Shown piece by piece: positions 15,895-25,228 of a stretch of 64,000 bases of DNA; the first letter of the stretch is position 1, and every line of letters starts with the position of its first letter. The position numbers were made by a program, and so were the translations under genes. The notes beneath the pieces were generated by a model that saw nothing but the letters and a program-made list of their open reading frames with translations, was not told the DNA's origin and searched no databases. Source of the DNA: CAYTAU01 sp964442075 (lineage in GTDB: Bacteria > Bacteroidota > Bacteroidia > Bacteroidales > CAYTAU01); assembly GCA_964442075.1 (NCBI GenBank), contig CAYTWH010000014.1:1-64000 (forward strand). The letters are read 5' to 3'.

Positions 15895-17615
15895 TCCTGA
15901 CTGCCTCCCTCCCTAATATCTTTTACTCTTAATTGCAAACTAACTCTGCCTCTGTGATGATTTTCGTCAATAACATAACACACATCAAAATTTGTATCAG
16001 ATTTAACAATATCCAATTTATCTGCCTGCCTAAATGCAATGCCGTTGTATCTGTTCTTGTTGTTATCTTCTCTGATATCAATTCTTAAATGCTCTTCGTT
16101 TTTGCCCACAACTTTACTCCAGCCAATGTCCTGAACATTATTGCTTATAAACAGTGGTCGCATATTATCAGGTCCAAAAGGTTGAAACTGGTTTAAAATA
16201 CGAAAAAGTTTTGGTGTAATATCTTCAAGCTTTATTTCTTTGTCAACTTCAAGATATGGAGTTAATTGTTCTTCTGTAATAGTTTCTGCAACAATTTTTT
16301 CGAATCTTTCTTGTAATAATGGTACGTTTTCAGGTTTTAATGTTAAGCCTGCAGCATACATGTGTCCTCCATAACCTTCAAGCAAATCACCACATTTTTC
16401 AATAGCCGCATACAAATCAAAACCATTAACAGAACGAGCCGAGCCTGAAACCAGTCCATCATTTTCGGTAAGCAATATAGTTGGTCTGTAATAATGCTCC
16501 ATAAGTCGCGAAGCCACAATACCTATCACTCCTTTGTGCCACTCAGGATTAAATAATACGGTAGATTTTTTATTAATAAGTTCATCGTTGTCCTCAATCA
16601 TTTGCAAAGCATTTTCCGTTATACTTTTATCAAATTCTTTACGTTCATTGTTAAGATCATTAATTGCTGATGCTAATTCTGTAGCAAGTTCTTTATCGGT
16701 AGTAATTAAAAGTTCTACAGCTCTGTTTCCCGACTCAATTCTTCCTGCAGCATTAATTCTTGGCCCTATTCTAAATACCATATCATTAATATCAACTTGC
16801 CTTCCGCTCATATCCGAAACATCTATTAATGCCTGAAATGCTATACTTGGATTTGCATTTATGAGTTTTAACCCATAATATGCAAAAATTCTGTTTTCGT
16901 CTGTAATAGGCACAATATCGCAAGCTATACTAGTTGCAACAAGGTCTATATATCGCAATAATCCTTCAAACTGAAGGTCTAATTTTATCATAAATGCGTG
17001 TAAAAGTTTAAATCCTACTCCGCAACCCGACAATTCTTTAAAAGGATAATTACAACCTTCTTGTTTTGGGTCTAATATTGCTACAGCATTTGGTATTTCA
17101 TCGCCAGGCAGGTGATGATCACAAATAATAAAGTCAATTCCTTTTTCATTTGCATAATCTATTTTATCGTTTGCCTTAATTCCACAATCGAGAGCAATAA
17201 CAAGTGTACAATCATTTTCAATAGCATAATCAACACCTTTTGTTGATATTCCATAACCTTCGGTATATCTGTCGGGGATATAATAATCAATATTGCTATT
17301 AAATTGTTTCAAATATGAATATGTCATTGCAACAGATGTTGTGCCATCTACATCATAATCACCGTAAATTAGCATTTTCTCGCTATTCTCTATTGCTTTT
17401 TGCAGACGTTCTACAGCTTTGTCCATATCTTTCATTAGAAATGGGTCGTACATTTGATCTAACTGTGGTCTGAAAAATGCTTTTGCCTCATCGTAATTTG
17501 TAATACCACGCTGAATTAACAACTCCGAAACAATTGGGTCAACATTTAAAGTTTCGCTAAGACTGTTTACTGCTTCTGTGTCATCGTTTTGTTTTAGTAT
17601 CCATTTTTTGTTCAT
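15891..17615 (-). CDS. recJ: Single-stranded-DNA-specific exonuclease RecJ
   Basis: A 574-residue 5'-3' ssDNA exonuclease for recombination and mismatch repair. The DHH phosphoesterase core is clear: IYGDYDVDGTTS (about 81-92), the DCGIK and CDHHLPG motifs (about 142 and 167), and the DHHA1 part with GPRINAAGRI (about 283) and GGHMYAAG (about 421). The C-terminal OB-like domain (about 465-574) includes FQPFGPDNMRPLF. Length is normal for the family. It overlaps the end of the GGGP synthase gene by 4 bases in convergent orientation and lies downstream of lipB on the same strand. Confidence 0.95.
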   Translation of the reverse strand: MNKKWILKQNDDTEAVNSLSETLNVDPIVSELLIQRGITNYDEAKAFFRPQLDQMYDPFLMKDMDKAVERLQKAIENSEKMLIYGDYDVDGTTSVAMTYSYLKQFNSNIDYYIPDRYTEGYGISTKGVDYAIENDCTLVIALDCGIKANDKIDYANEKGIDFIICDHHLPGDEIPNAVAILDPKQEGCNYPFKELSGCGVGFKLLHAFMIKLDLQFEGLLRYIDLVATSIACDIVPITDENRIFAYYGLKLINANPSIAFQALIDVSDMSGRQVDINDMVFRIGPRINAAGRIESGNRAVELLITTDKELATELASAINDLNNERKEFDKSITENALQMIEDNDELINKKSTVLFNPEWHKGVIGIVASRLMEHYYRPTILLTENDGLVSGSARSVNGFDLYAAIEKCGDLLEGYGGHMYAAGLTLKPENVPLLQERFEKIVAETITEEQLTPYLEVDKEIKLEDITPKLFRILNQFQPFGPDNMRPLFISNNVQDIGWSKVVGKNEEHLRIDIREDNNKNRYNGIAFRQADKLDIVKSDTNFDVCYVIDENHHRGRVSLQLRVKDIREGGSQD

Positions 17616-17678
17616 TATATATTTAGTTTTAAAGTTTACAAAGGAACCGTTTGTCGTTATTCGTTATTTGTTGTTTTT

Positions 17679-18350
17679 TTATATCTTCATGTTAAATTCT
17701 TTAATTATTTTTTTTAATAATACTTTTTTAACCTCTTCCATATCCTGCTCTTTGCCTAACTCCTTTTTCATAGATGTTACACCTTTGTCAATATACCCAC
17801 ATGGATTTATGTAAGTAAAATACTCAAGATTAGTGTTCACATTAAAAGCAAAACCATGCATAGTTATATATCTGCTTGCTCTCACTCCTATTGCACATAT
17901 TTTTCTTGTTTTTGTATTATTAGTATCAAGCCAGATACCGGTCGCTCCTTCAAGCCTTTCGGCAATAATTTTAAACTCGCTCAAGGTAGAAATTATTGCT
18001 TCTTCTATTTTACAAATATAATCTTTTATATTTATATTAAATTGTTCGAGGTCTATTATTGGGTAACCAACAATTTGTCCAGGACCATGATATGTTATAT
18101 CTCCTCCCCTGTTTATCTTGTAAAATGTAGCTTTTTTATGTTTTAATAAATCTGCGTTTAATAATAAATTTCTTTTATCTCCACTCTTTCCCAAAGTATA
18201 AACATGCGGATGCTCACAAAAAAGCAAATAATTATGTGCTTTTTTATTGTTTGCCTTAAGCTCTAATGATCTTTGAAAAAGTTCTTCCTGATAATCCCAG
18301 GCTTTTTTATAATCAATCGTTCCCAGTTCCTCAAATTCAACCGATACCAT
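17679..18350 (-). CDS. lipB: Octanoyltransferase LipB
   Basis: A 223-residue enzyme that moves octanoyl groups from acyl carrier protein to lipoyl domains, the first step of lipoate synthesis. The family signature RGGDITYHGPGQ (about 78-89), the KICAIGVRASR segment with the key Lys, and the catalytic Cys in NPCGY (about 178) are all present. The C-terminus ends in a Lys-rich helix. It sits 51 bp downstream of citF on the same strand. An lpdA gene (lipoate-dependent enzyme subunit) lies at the other end of the window, though not linked to it. Confidence 0.93.
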   Translation of the reverse strand: MVSVEFEELGTIDYKKAWDYQEELFQRSLELKANNKKAHNYLLFCEHPHVYTLGKSGDKRNLLLNADLLKHKKATFYKINRGGDITYHGPGQIVGYPIIDLEQFNINIKDYICKIEEAIISTLSEFKIIAERLEGATGIWLDTNNTKTRKICAIGVRASRYITMHGFAFNVNTNLEYFTYINPCGYIDKGVTSMKKELGKEQDMEEVKKVLLKKIIKEFNMKI

Positions 18351-18401
18351 TCAAATATATAATTGTGTTGTTCTTAATTCTAAATCTTGAATTTTATTTT
18401 C

Positions 18402-19952
18402 TTAATCAATAACCTCTCTAACTACATCGATTACTGTTCCGTCAACCCACTTAATAGCTGCAATAACTTTCTCGCCAAATTTAGGTTTAGAAGGTTTTCC
18501 ACAAATTTTTTCTGCTTCATCTTTCAACTGCTCTATTGTTTTAATAGGTAAACCAGAGCCTTTCATTTTTTCTATTAGATCTTTCCTTCGCGGATTAATT
18601 GCCATTCCTCTTTCTGTTACAATAACATCAATCAATTCTCCCGGTCCGCACAAAGTAGTAACTTCATCAACAATAACAGGAATTCTGTCTCTAAACAAAG
18701 GGATAGGTAAAATTGTACATTTTGATGCTAAACAGTTTTGCCATCCGCCAATTCCATGTAACAAATATCCATCGGAATGTGTAACAACATTTGCATTAAA
18801 ATTCACATCAACTTCTGTTGCTCCAAGTATTGCCACATCAACCATCGAAGCGAAATTTCCTTTACCATGATAATTGTAACTTGTAAACGGACTTGTATTA
18901 ATATGACCAGAGTTTTCCCTCATAGAACGTACGCCTTCCAAATCGAAAGTTTGTCCGTCAAGTATATAATCAACCAAACCGTCTTCCAACATCTGAACAG
19001 GATATTTATTACTTCCTGCTCTAATAAATCGGGCTTTTATATTTCTTTCTTTAAGCATTTCTGCAAAATAAATTCCAATTGATAAAGCAGTTCCTCCGGC
19101 TCCTGCCTGATATGAAAATCCATCTTTTACAATACCTACTTCGTCGCAGAATTTAGCTGTCATTTCAGCAATCAACAATCTGTCGGGGCTTTTTGTTATA
19201 TTAGTAGTTCCAGAGACTATTTTTTCGGGCAATCCAACAACATCTACTTTTACTGTATAATCGACATAATTACCATGTATTTGCCACGGGATACAAGGAA
19301 AAGGCACAATATTATCGGTAGCAACTATTACCTTATCGGCATACTGACTATCGGCAAGAGCAAAACCAAGCAAACCACAAGCAGCAGGTCCTCTATCGCC
19401 TGTTGCATTGCCAAAAGTATCGGCAGTTGGTGCAGCTATTACAGCAATATCAATATGTACATCGCCATCTTGCACTGCCTGATATCTTCCGCCATGTGAA
19501 CGTAAAACACCAACACCTTTCATTTTTCCCTTTGTAGCAAATCTGCCAAGAGGTCCGTTCATGCTACCTTCAATATGATGAATTGTGCCATCTTCGAGAT
19601 ATTGTATTAAATGCTGGTGGCAAGGAAATGAAGCAGAAGGAAACCATACAAGGTCTTTAACACCAAGTTCTTTTGCAATATCAAATATCTGATTTGCTAT
19701 TACATCTCCATTCCTAAAATGATGATGAGTAGAAATTGTCATTCCGTTTTTTAGTCTTGATTTTATCAAAGCTTCTTTTAAAGATGGCTGTAATTTATTT
19801 CCATCATCAGGATAATCAGCGCATGTAGAAATTTGCGGTGCGTATTTTCTTCCTTCCGGTCTGTGTTTGCCAACACCTTTAAAAGGAATAACAGGTTTCC
19901 CGTTAATTTCTTCGGGAATTAACCTTCCTACTGCATTTTTTACGAATTTCAT
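18402..19952 (-). CDS. citF: Citrate lyase alpha subunit (citrate CoA-transferase)
   Basis: A 516-residue alpha subunit of citrate lyase, which exchanges acetyl for citryl on the acyl-carrier arm. Family features include TISTHHHFRNGD (about 75-86), GPLGRFATKGKMKGVGV (about 133-150), RSHGGRYQA, and APTADTFGNATGD. Length matches CitF. It follows the citDE-like gene by 16 bp, forming an operon. Together they cleave citrate to acetate and oxaloacetate. The activating ligase CitC and the prosthetic-group genes citX/citG are not in this window, so the complex must be matured by genes elsewhere. Confidence 0.92.
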   Translation of the reverse strand: MKFVKNAVGRLIPEEINGKPVIPFKGVGKHRPEGRKYAPQISTCADYPDDGNKLQPSLKEALIKSRLKNGMTISTHHHFRNGDVIANQIFDIAKELGVKDLVWFPSASFPCHQHLIQYLEDGTIHHIEGSMNGPLGRFATKGKMKGVGVLRSHGGRYQAVQDGDVHIDIAVIAAPTADTFGNATGDRGPAACGLLGFALADSQYADKVIVATDNIVPFPCIPWQIHGNYVDYTVKVDVVGLPEKIVSGTTNITKSPDRLLIAEMTAKFCDEVGIVKDGFSYQAGAGGTALSIGIYFAEMLKERNIKARFIRAGSNKYPVQMLEDGLVDYILDGQTFDLEGVRSMRENSGHINTSPFTSYNYHGKGNFASMVDVAILGATEVDVNFNANVVTHSDGYLLHGIGGWQNCLASKCTILPIPLFRDRIPVIVDEVTTLCGPGELIDVIVTERGMAINPRRKDLIEKMKGSGLPIKTIEQLKDEAEKICGKPSKPKFGEKVIAAIKWVDGTVIDVVREVID

Positions 19953-19968
19953 TATAAAAATTTATTTA

Positions 19969-21171
19969 TTAACTCTTTAACCAATCCATATCTAATTTTC
20001 CAAGCTGAACAGCAAGGTCAATAGTTTTTTGAGCTCTTTTTACCACAGGAGGATCAATCATTTTTGTACCCAAAGATACAACTCCCAAACCTTTCTTTTC
20101 TGCTTCAATAAATGCTACAACTATCTTTTTTGCTTTTTCAATTTCATCCTCTTTAGGAGCAAAACCATCCTTAATAACTTCAATTTGCCTTGGATGAATA
20201 CATCCCATTCCATCAAATCCTAAAGACTTAGAAATACAAACATTTTCTTTTAATCCTTCCATATCAGCAACATCAGAAAATACTGAGTCAATAGCCTGAA
20301 TACCGGCAGCTTTACATGCGTTAACCAAACGTGTTCTTGCATATAAAGATTCTGTTCCTTCTTTTGTTCTTTTTGTTCCTAAATCGGCGGTATAATCTTC
20401 TAGTCCAATAGCAAGTGAAACCACATTTTTGGAAGCTGTAGCAATCTCAAACGCATTTTCTACTCCCAATGCACTTTCAATTATTGGCATGTAATATATT
20501 GGATAATCAATATTTTTATCTTTTCGTATCTTATCAATTTCATTGTCAATTTGCTTGATATAGTCCGCAGTTTCGCATTTTGGAATTAAAATCAAATTAA
20601 CATAATGAGGTACTATAAATTTTAAATCTTCTATTCCATGGTCACCTTGATTTATTCTTACCATGCGTTCTGCTCCATAAAAGTCAACTTGTCTTAAAGC
20701 ATTACGAACCAAATAAGATGCTTCATCTTTTTTTGCAGGTGCAACAGAATCTTCAAGGTCTAAAATAATTCCATTAGGTTTGTGAATTCCTGCATTAAGC
20801 ATCATTTTTGGAAAATTGCCAGGCAAATAAAGTCTGGAAAATCTAAACTCATCGGGTTTTGTTGAATATTTATTTTCTTTAATAATTTCGGGCAAATATT
20901 CTTTTTCCGTTTTAACAAGCTTTTTTATTGCTGCCTCTAATCTTGCAGCAATAACAAACGGTAATGCACCACTATCATCAATGATAAGTTTCGCATTACT
21001 TATTTCAAAATAAGCTAATATTTCCTTGCATAAGGAAATTATTGAATCGCCATATAAAGGCTTTACTTTACTGTTGAGTATAATTTCATTAGAACCTGAT
21101 TTTTTCAGTTCTATGCTTATTTCACAATCAGATCTAACTTTTGGACCGGTATTACCTGCAATAGCTTTCAT
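19969..21171 (-). CDS. citE: Citrate lyase acyl-carrier/beta-subunit fusion (CitD-CitE)
   Basis: A 400-residue fusion. Residues 1 to about 90 look like the CitD acyl carrier: a Gly-rich start (AIAGNTGPKVRSDCEISI), a central LYGDSI, and DSGALPFVIAARLEAA, which matches the DKGALDCxxRAR segment of CitD. The Ser that would carry the CoA-like arm is probably the one in VRSDC. Residues about 105-400 are CitE, the citryl lyase TIM barrel: LYLPGNFPKMM, ILDLEDSV (Mg site), MVRINQ, PIIESALGVENA and CIHPRQIEVI. CitE alone is about 290-310 residues, so the extra length is the carrier domain. A TATATTTG element at 21200-21207 is a likely operon promoter. Confidence 0.85.
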   Translation of the reverse strand: MKAIAGNTGPKVRSDCEISIELKKSGSNEIILNSKVKPLYGDSIISLCKEILAYFEISNAKLIIDDSGALPFVIAARLEAAIKKLVKTEKEYLPEIIKENKYSTKPDEFRFSRLYLPGNFPKMMLNAGIHKPNGIILDLEDSVAPAKKDEASYLVRNALRQVDFYGAERMVRINQGDHGIEDLKFIVPHYVNLILIPKCETADYIKQIDNEIDKIRKDKNIDYPIYYMPIIESALGVENAFEIATASKNVVSLAIGLEDYTADLGTKRTKEGTESLYARTRLVNACKAAGIQAIDSVFSDVADMEGLKENVCISKSLGFDGMGCIHPRQIEVIKDGFAPKEDEIEKAKKIVVAFIEAEKKGLGVVSLGTKMIDPPVVKRAQKTIDLAVQLGKLDMDWLKS

Positions 21172-21199
21172 ATCGCATCAAATATTTTAATTTTAGGTA

Positions 21200-21207
21200 C
21201 AAATATA
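21200..21207 (-). promoter_or_regulatory. -7 element TATATTTG of the citrate lyase operon
   Basis: On the minus strand TATATTTG lies 28 bases before the ATG at 21171. No strong -33 TTTG is seen. Confidence 0.45.
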
Positions 21208-21331
21208 CACATGAATTTTACAGTATAGCATAAAATTTATTGTGTTTTAAAAAATTTATTTATTTTTCATAAATTTTGTATTGAAGATTAACAAAATTTG
21301 TATTTTTAAAATTCTTATAAAACAAGAAGCC

Positions 21332-23986
21332 ATGAAACACATATTACTGCTTTTCAACATTCTATTAATATCTACATTAATCTTATCTCAACAACAAGTG
21401 ATTTATAATGTAACAAATAGCGAAACATTTGTTGCAAAATATAGTTCAGGAATTGAGTCGAGAAACAAAAACCATATTCTTAAGGTAATAGCTGCGAGCA
21501 TTCCAAAACATGTTAACAACACACAATTTGTTATAAGTTATAAGCAAAAATTGAAAATTGAAAGAAGATTAACCAAATTATTTTTTGGAGTTGATCTCAC
21601 AGAGATACAATTTTCCGGTGATGTTTATTATAAAGGATTTCCTATGAATGAAGTTTTATTTCCTGCTACAATTGATATTAAAATTAACTGGATTGCTAAT
21701 AATACCATTTTGGGAACATATCAATTTAATGATATTGAACTTGAAGGGAACCCAATTAATATAATATCTATGAATGTTGTTGATACTTTTAATCTTTCAA
21801 ACTATCAATTAAATTGCACATACAAAAAATTAAAATACACACATGAAAGTGTAAATACATTTAATTCAAAATGTGTATTAATTGATGATTACTACAATTT
21901 TGACACTCAAATGAAAATCGCATTTATAGATTTGCAAAAAGTAAACTTAAATGATTTAGACAGAATATTTGAATACAAAAACTTAACTGATCGTAATGCA
22001 CATATTATTAAAAACATTAACGATAAGGATATTATTAATAAACTTGAACTTAATTTATTCGACCCTATTGATTTTGAACAAAAATACAGCGATTTGCATC
22101 AATTAAATTCAAAAATCAGTGTTGAAATAAATAATATTCTTCAAAATTTACATCAAATATATTATACAAAAGGTCTGGAATTTTTATCGGAAAACAATAT
22201 TGAATTAGCTTCATTATATTTTAATAAGTCGATAAACTCAAACTTAATGTTTGCTCCGGCTCATTATCAACTTGCAAAAATTGATTTTCATAAAAATGAT
22301 ATCTCACAAGCTGTTCAACGTATTAAAGATATTTTAATCAGAATGCAAGCTGACCCAAACACACAAAATTTAACTATTGAGCTTGCAAAAAATATTTATA
22401 CTGATCAGATAAATGAAGCTGCAAAACACAATGCTAATGGAAGATATAATAATGCAATTGATCTGTTAAAAAATGCCGAGAATATATGCATAAGCATATC
22501 CGGAGTATATTGTAATGAAGATCTAAAAGATGAATTTTCAAAGTCATATAACGGGAAACTAAACAAATATATTACAAAAGCAGAAACTTTAATTAAAGCA
22601 AAAGCATTTAAAGATGCCGAATCGATTATTAGTACTGCCAAAATTTTTATCCAAAATCATAATACATTTTTAAATATTAATTTATTGAACAATATTAAAT
22701 TAATGCTTTATGAAGCATATTTTAATTATGGGAAATTATTGAATACTACCGGCAAATATGATAAAGCACTAATTCAATTCCAAAATGCCGAAAACATATG
22801 CGCCTGTAATTCATTTATTGAATGTTCCAACAATTTAAACAAAGGTATATATGCAGCAAAATACGGTATTTATTTAAATAAAATAAAATTGGCAAGGCAA
22901 GCCCTTGATGATGATAATAATCATAAAAAAGCAGAAGATTTACTGAAAAATGCCAAAATTTATCAGCAAAAAAATAATTTGGAAATTGACACTTTGGCAA
23001 TTAAATTATTAAACGATATAAAACTTGTTTTTTATACCAATGCTATTAATAACGGGAAAAAGCTGTCAGACTCAAAAAAACATAAAGAAGCCTTAAACAG
23101 CTACAATACAGCAAAACAACTTGAAAACAATTATAGTTTTAATAAGGATGCAAATTTGAGCTCATATATAGAAAATAGTGCAAGAGCATTAATATTTTCA
23201 GAAACAAAAAAAGGAAATGTTGAAGTTGAAAAAAACCATATCGAAAATGCGAAAAAATACTTTTTCAATTCACAAGAACTCCAAACACAATACAATTTGA
23301 ATAATCATAAAGATATTAGTAATGCTATAAATGAGTTAAGAGATAAAATATTTTCTCAGGAGTGTAAAAATGCACAAAGCGATTATGATAAAAAATACAA
23401 TAAAGCAATAGAGTTTATTGGGGAACAAAGGTATATTGATGCTGAAAAAAGCTTAGATGACGCTCTGAAAATTTCCGATAATAATTCAGATTGCAGAATG
23501 TCAACAGATAATGTAATTAATAAAAAAAATGAAATACTTGCAGGCATAATTTATCAGAAAAAAATTGTTAAAATAAATGAATTAATATGTGTTGGCAGAT
23601 ACAAGGAAGTTATAACAAATTATAATGAAGCTGAACAATATTTTAATGGCAACAATGTATCTCATTTGAGATTAAAACATACTATTTTATTTGACTTTAT
23701 AAAATCAAATAAAGATTTGAGATTTATTAATTATTCTGTTGGATATTATTCCGGCAATTCAGAATTTGATAAATCGCTTGAATTATTAGACGAATTAAAA
23801 AGGAAAGATTATCAGGTTAATATAACAAAAGACAATCAGATTTTTCTTGGAACTAAACTGGCAATTAAAGACCATAAGCAAAATCCGAAAATAATTGCAA
23901 AAAATAATGTTATAAATTATACTAAAGGTGATAAATGGTATAAGTATTTAAAAAAAGCATATATTAAACAATGGAAACAACTTTAA
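21332..23986 (+). CDS. Large secreted TPR-like repeat protein of unknown function
   Basis: An 884-residue exported protein. I chose the ATG at 21332 because it gives a clean signal peptide (MKHILLLFNILLISTLILSQ); the frame stays open up to a TTG at 21281, which is less likely. Residues about 25-200 are beta-rich. From about 265 on there are long helical arrays with TPR-like pairs, for example YTKGLEFL/ELASLYFNKSINSN and YGKLLNTTGKYDKALIQFQNAE, repeated with spacing of about 100 residues and Cys pairs (ENICISISGVYC, ENICACNSFIEC). It is probably periplasmic or surface-exposed and mediates protein binding. The gene is very AT-rich and stands alone. Function unknown. Confidence 0.65.
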   Translation: MKHILLLFNILLISTLILSQQQVIYNVTNSETFVAKYSSGIESRNKNHILKVIAASIPKHVNNTQFVISYKQKLKIERRLTKLFFGVDLTEIQFSGDVYYKGFPMNEVLFPATIDIKINWIANNTILGTYQFNDIELEGNPINIISMNVVDTFNLSNYQLNCTYKKLKYTHESVNTFNSKCVLIDDYYNFDTQMKIAFIDLQKVNLNDLDRIFEYKNLTDRNAHIIKNINDKDIINKLELNLFDPIDFEQKYSDLHQLNSKISVEINNILQNLHQIYYTKGLEFLSENNIELASLYFNKSINSNLMFAPAHYQLAKIDFHKNDISQAVQRIKDILIRMQADPNTQNLTIELAKNIYTDQINEAAKHNANGRYNNAIDLLKNAENICISISGVYCNEDLKDEFSKSYNGKLNKYITKAETLIKAKAFKDAESIISTAKIFIQNHNTFLNINLLNNIKLMLYEAYFNYGKLLNTTGKYDKALIQFQNAENICACNSFIECSNNLNKGIYAAKYGIYLNKIKLARQALDDDNNHKKAEDLLKNAKIYQQKNNLEIDTLAIKLLNDIKLVFYTNAINNGKKLSDSKKHKEALNSYNTAKQLENNYSFNKDANLSSYIENSARALIFSETKKGNVEVEKNHIENAKKYFFNSQELQTQYNLNNHKDISNAINELRDKIFSQECKNAQSDYDKKYNKAIEFIGEQRYIDAEKSLDDALKISDNNSDCRMSTDNVINKKNEILAGIIYQKKIVKINELICVGRYKEVITNYNEAEQYFNGNNVSHLRLKHTILFDFIKSNKDLRFINYSVGYYSGNSEFDKSLELLDELKRKDYQVNITKDNQIFLGTKLAIKDHKQNPKIIAKNNVINYTKGDKWYKYLKKAYIKQWKQL

Positions 23987-24115
23987 ATATTTGCTATTTT
24001 TTAAACACATAATTTACAATTCAAAAATTGGCACAATATTTGAAAATACTGATTTCATTTTCTAAAAATAATTTTATAAAAAGTTAAATATTATAACATT
24101 TAATAAATAAATATT

Positions 24116-24143
24116 TTTGTTTTAGAAAAAAGTAATATATTTG
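24116..24143 (+). promoter_or_regulatory. Housekeeping promoter TTTG-16-TATATTTG
   Basis: TTTG (24116-24119) and TATATTTG (24136-24143) match the Bacteroidota -33/-7 elements, with a long AT-rich leader of about 55 bases to the lipoprotein ATG at 24205. With the strong terminator after the gene, this looks like a well expressed monocistronic unit. Confidence 0.65.
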
Positions 24144-24204
24144 TAAAAAATATTAAAAGAATTATTTATCTAAATTTATTGTTTAATTAAAAATTTAATA
24201 CATT

Positions 24205-25008
24205 ATGAAAAATCTTAAAATTTTCGCTTTAATTTTATTAGCAGGAACAATTATGTTCTCAAGCTGTAAAAAAGACGATCCGGAAGGACCAACTTTAACT
24301 ATTGATGCAAACGTTAGTGAGGCATGGCAAGGTGATACACTTATTTTCACTTATTCTGTTGCTTCAAACGAAGAATTAGAATTATTAAGCTATACAACTT
24401 CAGCTGCTAGTATTGCTCCTGCAGGAGAAGTTGCATTATCAGGAAATTCTGTTTCAAATCAAACATTCCAAGTTATACTTCCATCATCTGGTGTAACTGC
24501 AGGTACTTTAACTTTCACTTTTATTGCAACCGACAAAGACGGTGAAGAATGGGGTGACACAAAAGAAGTTACTATTACCCTTAAAGAGCCTACTGCTGCT
24601 ACTACTGCTTTAGGTGCTTATACTGAATTCATGATTTGTCATCCAAGTCAAACTGGTTGGGCATCTTATAATGGAACTAATGTAACAACTTCATCTAACT
24701 CTGTTGTTGGAATTGCTTACAAAGAAAATCATGGTGGTGGTGCGACAATTGAAGTAAGTGGTGCTACAGGAATGGTAGTTATTGCTGATGTATCAACAAT
24801 AACTGATTATGAAGCATTACAATCAGCTTATGATGGTGGTACTGCTGTTACAGAAATGGATCTTCAAGGAGATTATGCTAAAGCTTTTTCCGAAGCATAC
24901 TTTGCTACAAAAGTTGGTACAACTTACTATCTAGTACATTATAAAGCAGGTATAATTGACACTACTAATGGAGCAGTTGCTGTCTTTGAATACAAAACAT
25001 CAGAATAA
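24205..25008 (+). CDS. Surface lipoprotein with Ig-like N-terminal region
   Basis: A 267-residue lipoprotein: signal peptide with IMFSSCKKDDPEGP, the lipidated Cys near 21 followed by Lys/Asp residues that in Bacteroidota are compatible with surface export. Residues about 30-130 are a beta-sandwich-like domain rich in Thr/Val (TFIATDKDGEEWGDTKEVTITL). Residues 133-267 form a second domain with SQTGWASYNG and YFATKVGTTYYLVHYKAG. No enzyme motif is seen. Codon use is more GC-rich and more regular than in its neighbours, which with its strong promoter and terminator suggests high expression. Confidence 0.6.
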   Translation: MKNLKIFALILLAGTIMFSSCKKDDPEGPTLTIDANVSEAWQGDTLIFTYSVASNEELELLSYTTSAASIAPAGEVALSGNSVSNQTFQVILPSSGVTAGTLTFTFIATDKDGEEWGDTKEVTITLKEPTAATTALGAYTEFMICHPSQTGWASYNGTNVTTSSNSVVGIAYKENHGGGATIEVSGATGMVVIADVSTITDYEALQSAYDGGTAVTEMDLQGDYAKAFSEAYFATKVGTTYYLVHYKAGIIDTTNGAVAVFEYKTSE

Positions 25009-25024
25009 TTATTATTCAATATAT

Positions 25025-25058
25025 TAAAAAAGCAGCCAATTGGCTGCTTTTTTTTTGC
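25025..25058 (+). terminator. Rho-independent terminator
   Basis: AAAAAGCAGCC-AATT-GGCTGC followed by nine T residues, 16 bases after the lipoprotein stop codon. Confidence 0.92.
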
Positions 25059-25131
25059 TTTATACTTTGGTAATTATCTTTTATATTTTGGGACAAATAA
25101 ACAAATATATTATACCGATTGAACATTCAAT

Positions 25132-25211
25132 ATAGTTCAAAATCTTGAACTATTTTCATGTAACATCGGCATTAACCATTGTAAAATTATAAAATAGTCC
25201 AAAAACTATTT
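25132..25211. other. Two hairpins between convergent genes
   Basis: ATAGTTCAA and TTGAACTAT (25132-25153, perfect 9-bp arms, 4-base loop) and AAATAGT/ACTATTT (25192-25211) lie just after the TonB receptor stop codon on the minus strand. The second is followed by a T-rich stretch in that direction and probably terminates the receptor transcript; the first may be an extra processing hairpin. Confidence 0.4.
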
Positions 25212-25228
25212 CATAATTACAATTGGTA

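Noticed and set aside
18352..18359. TATATTTG promoter of lipB
   Set aside because: It ends 1 base before the ATG, so transcription would start inside the gene; likely a chance match in AT-rich DNA.
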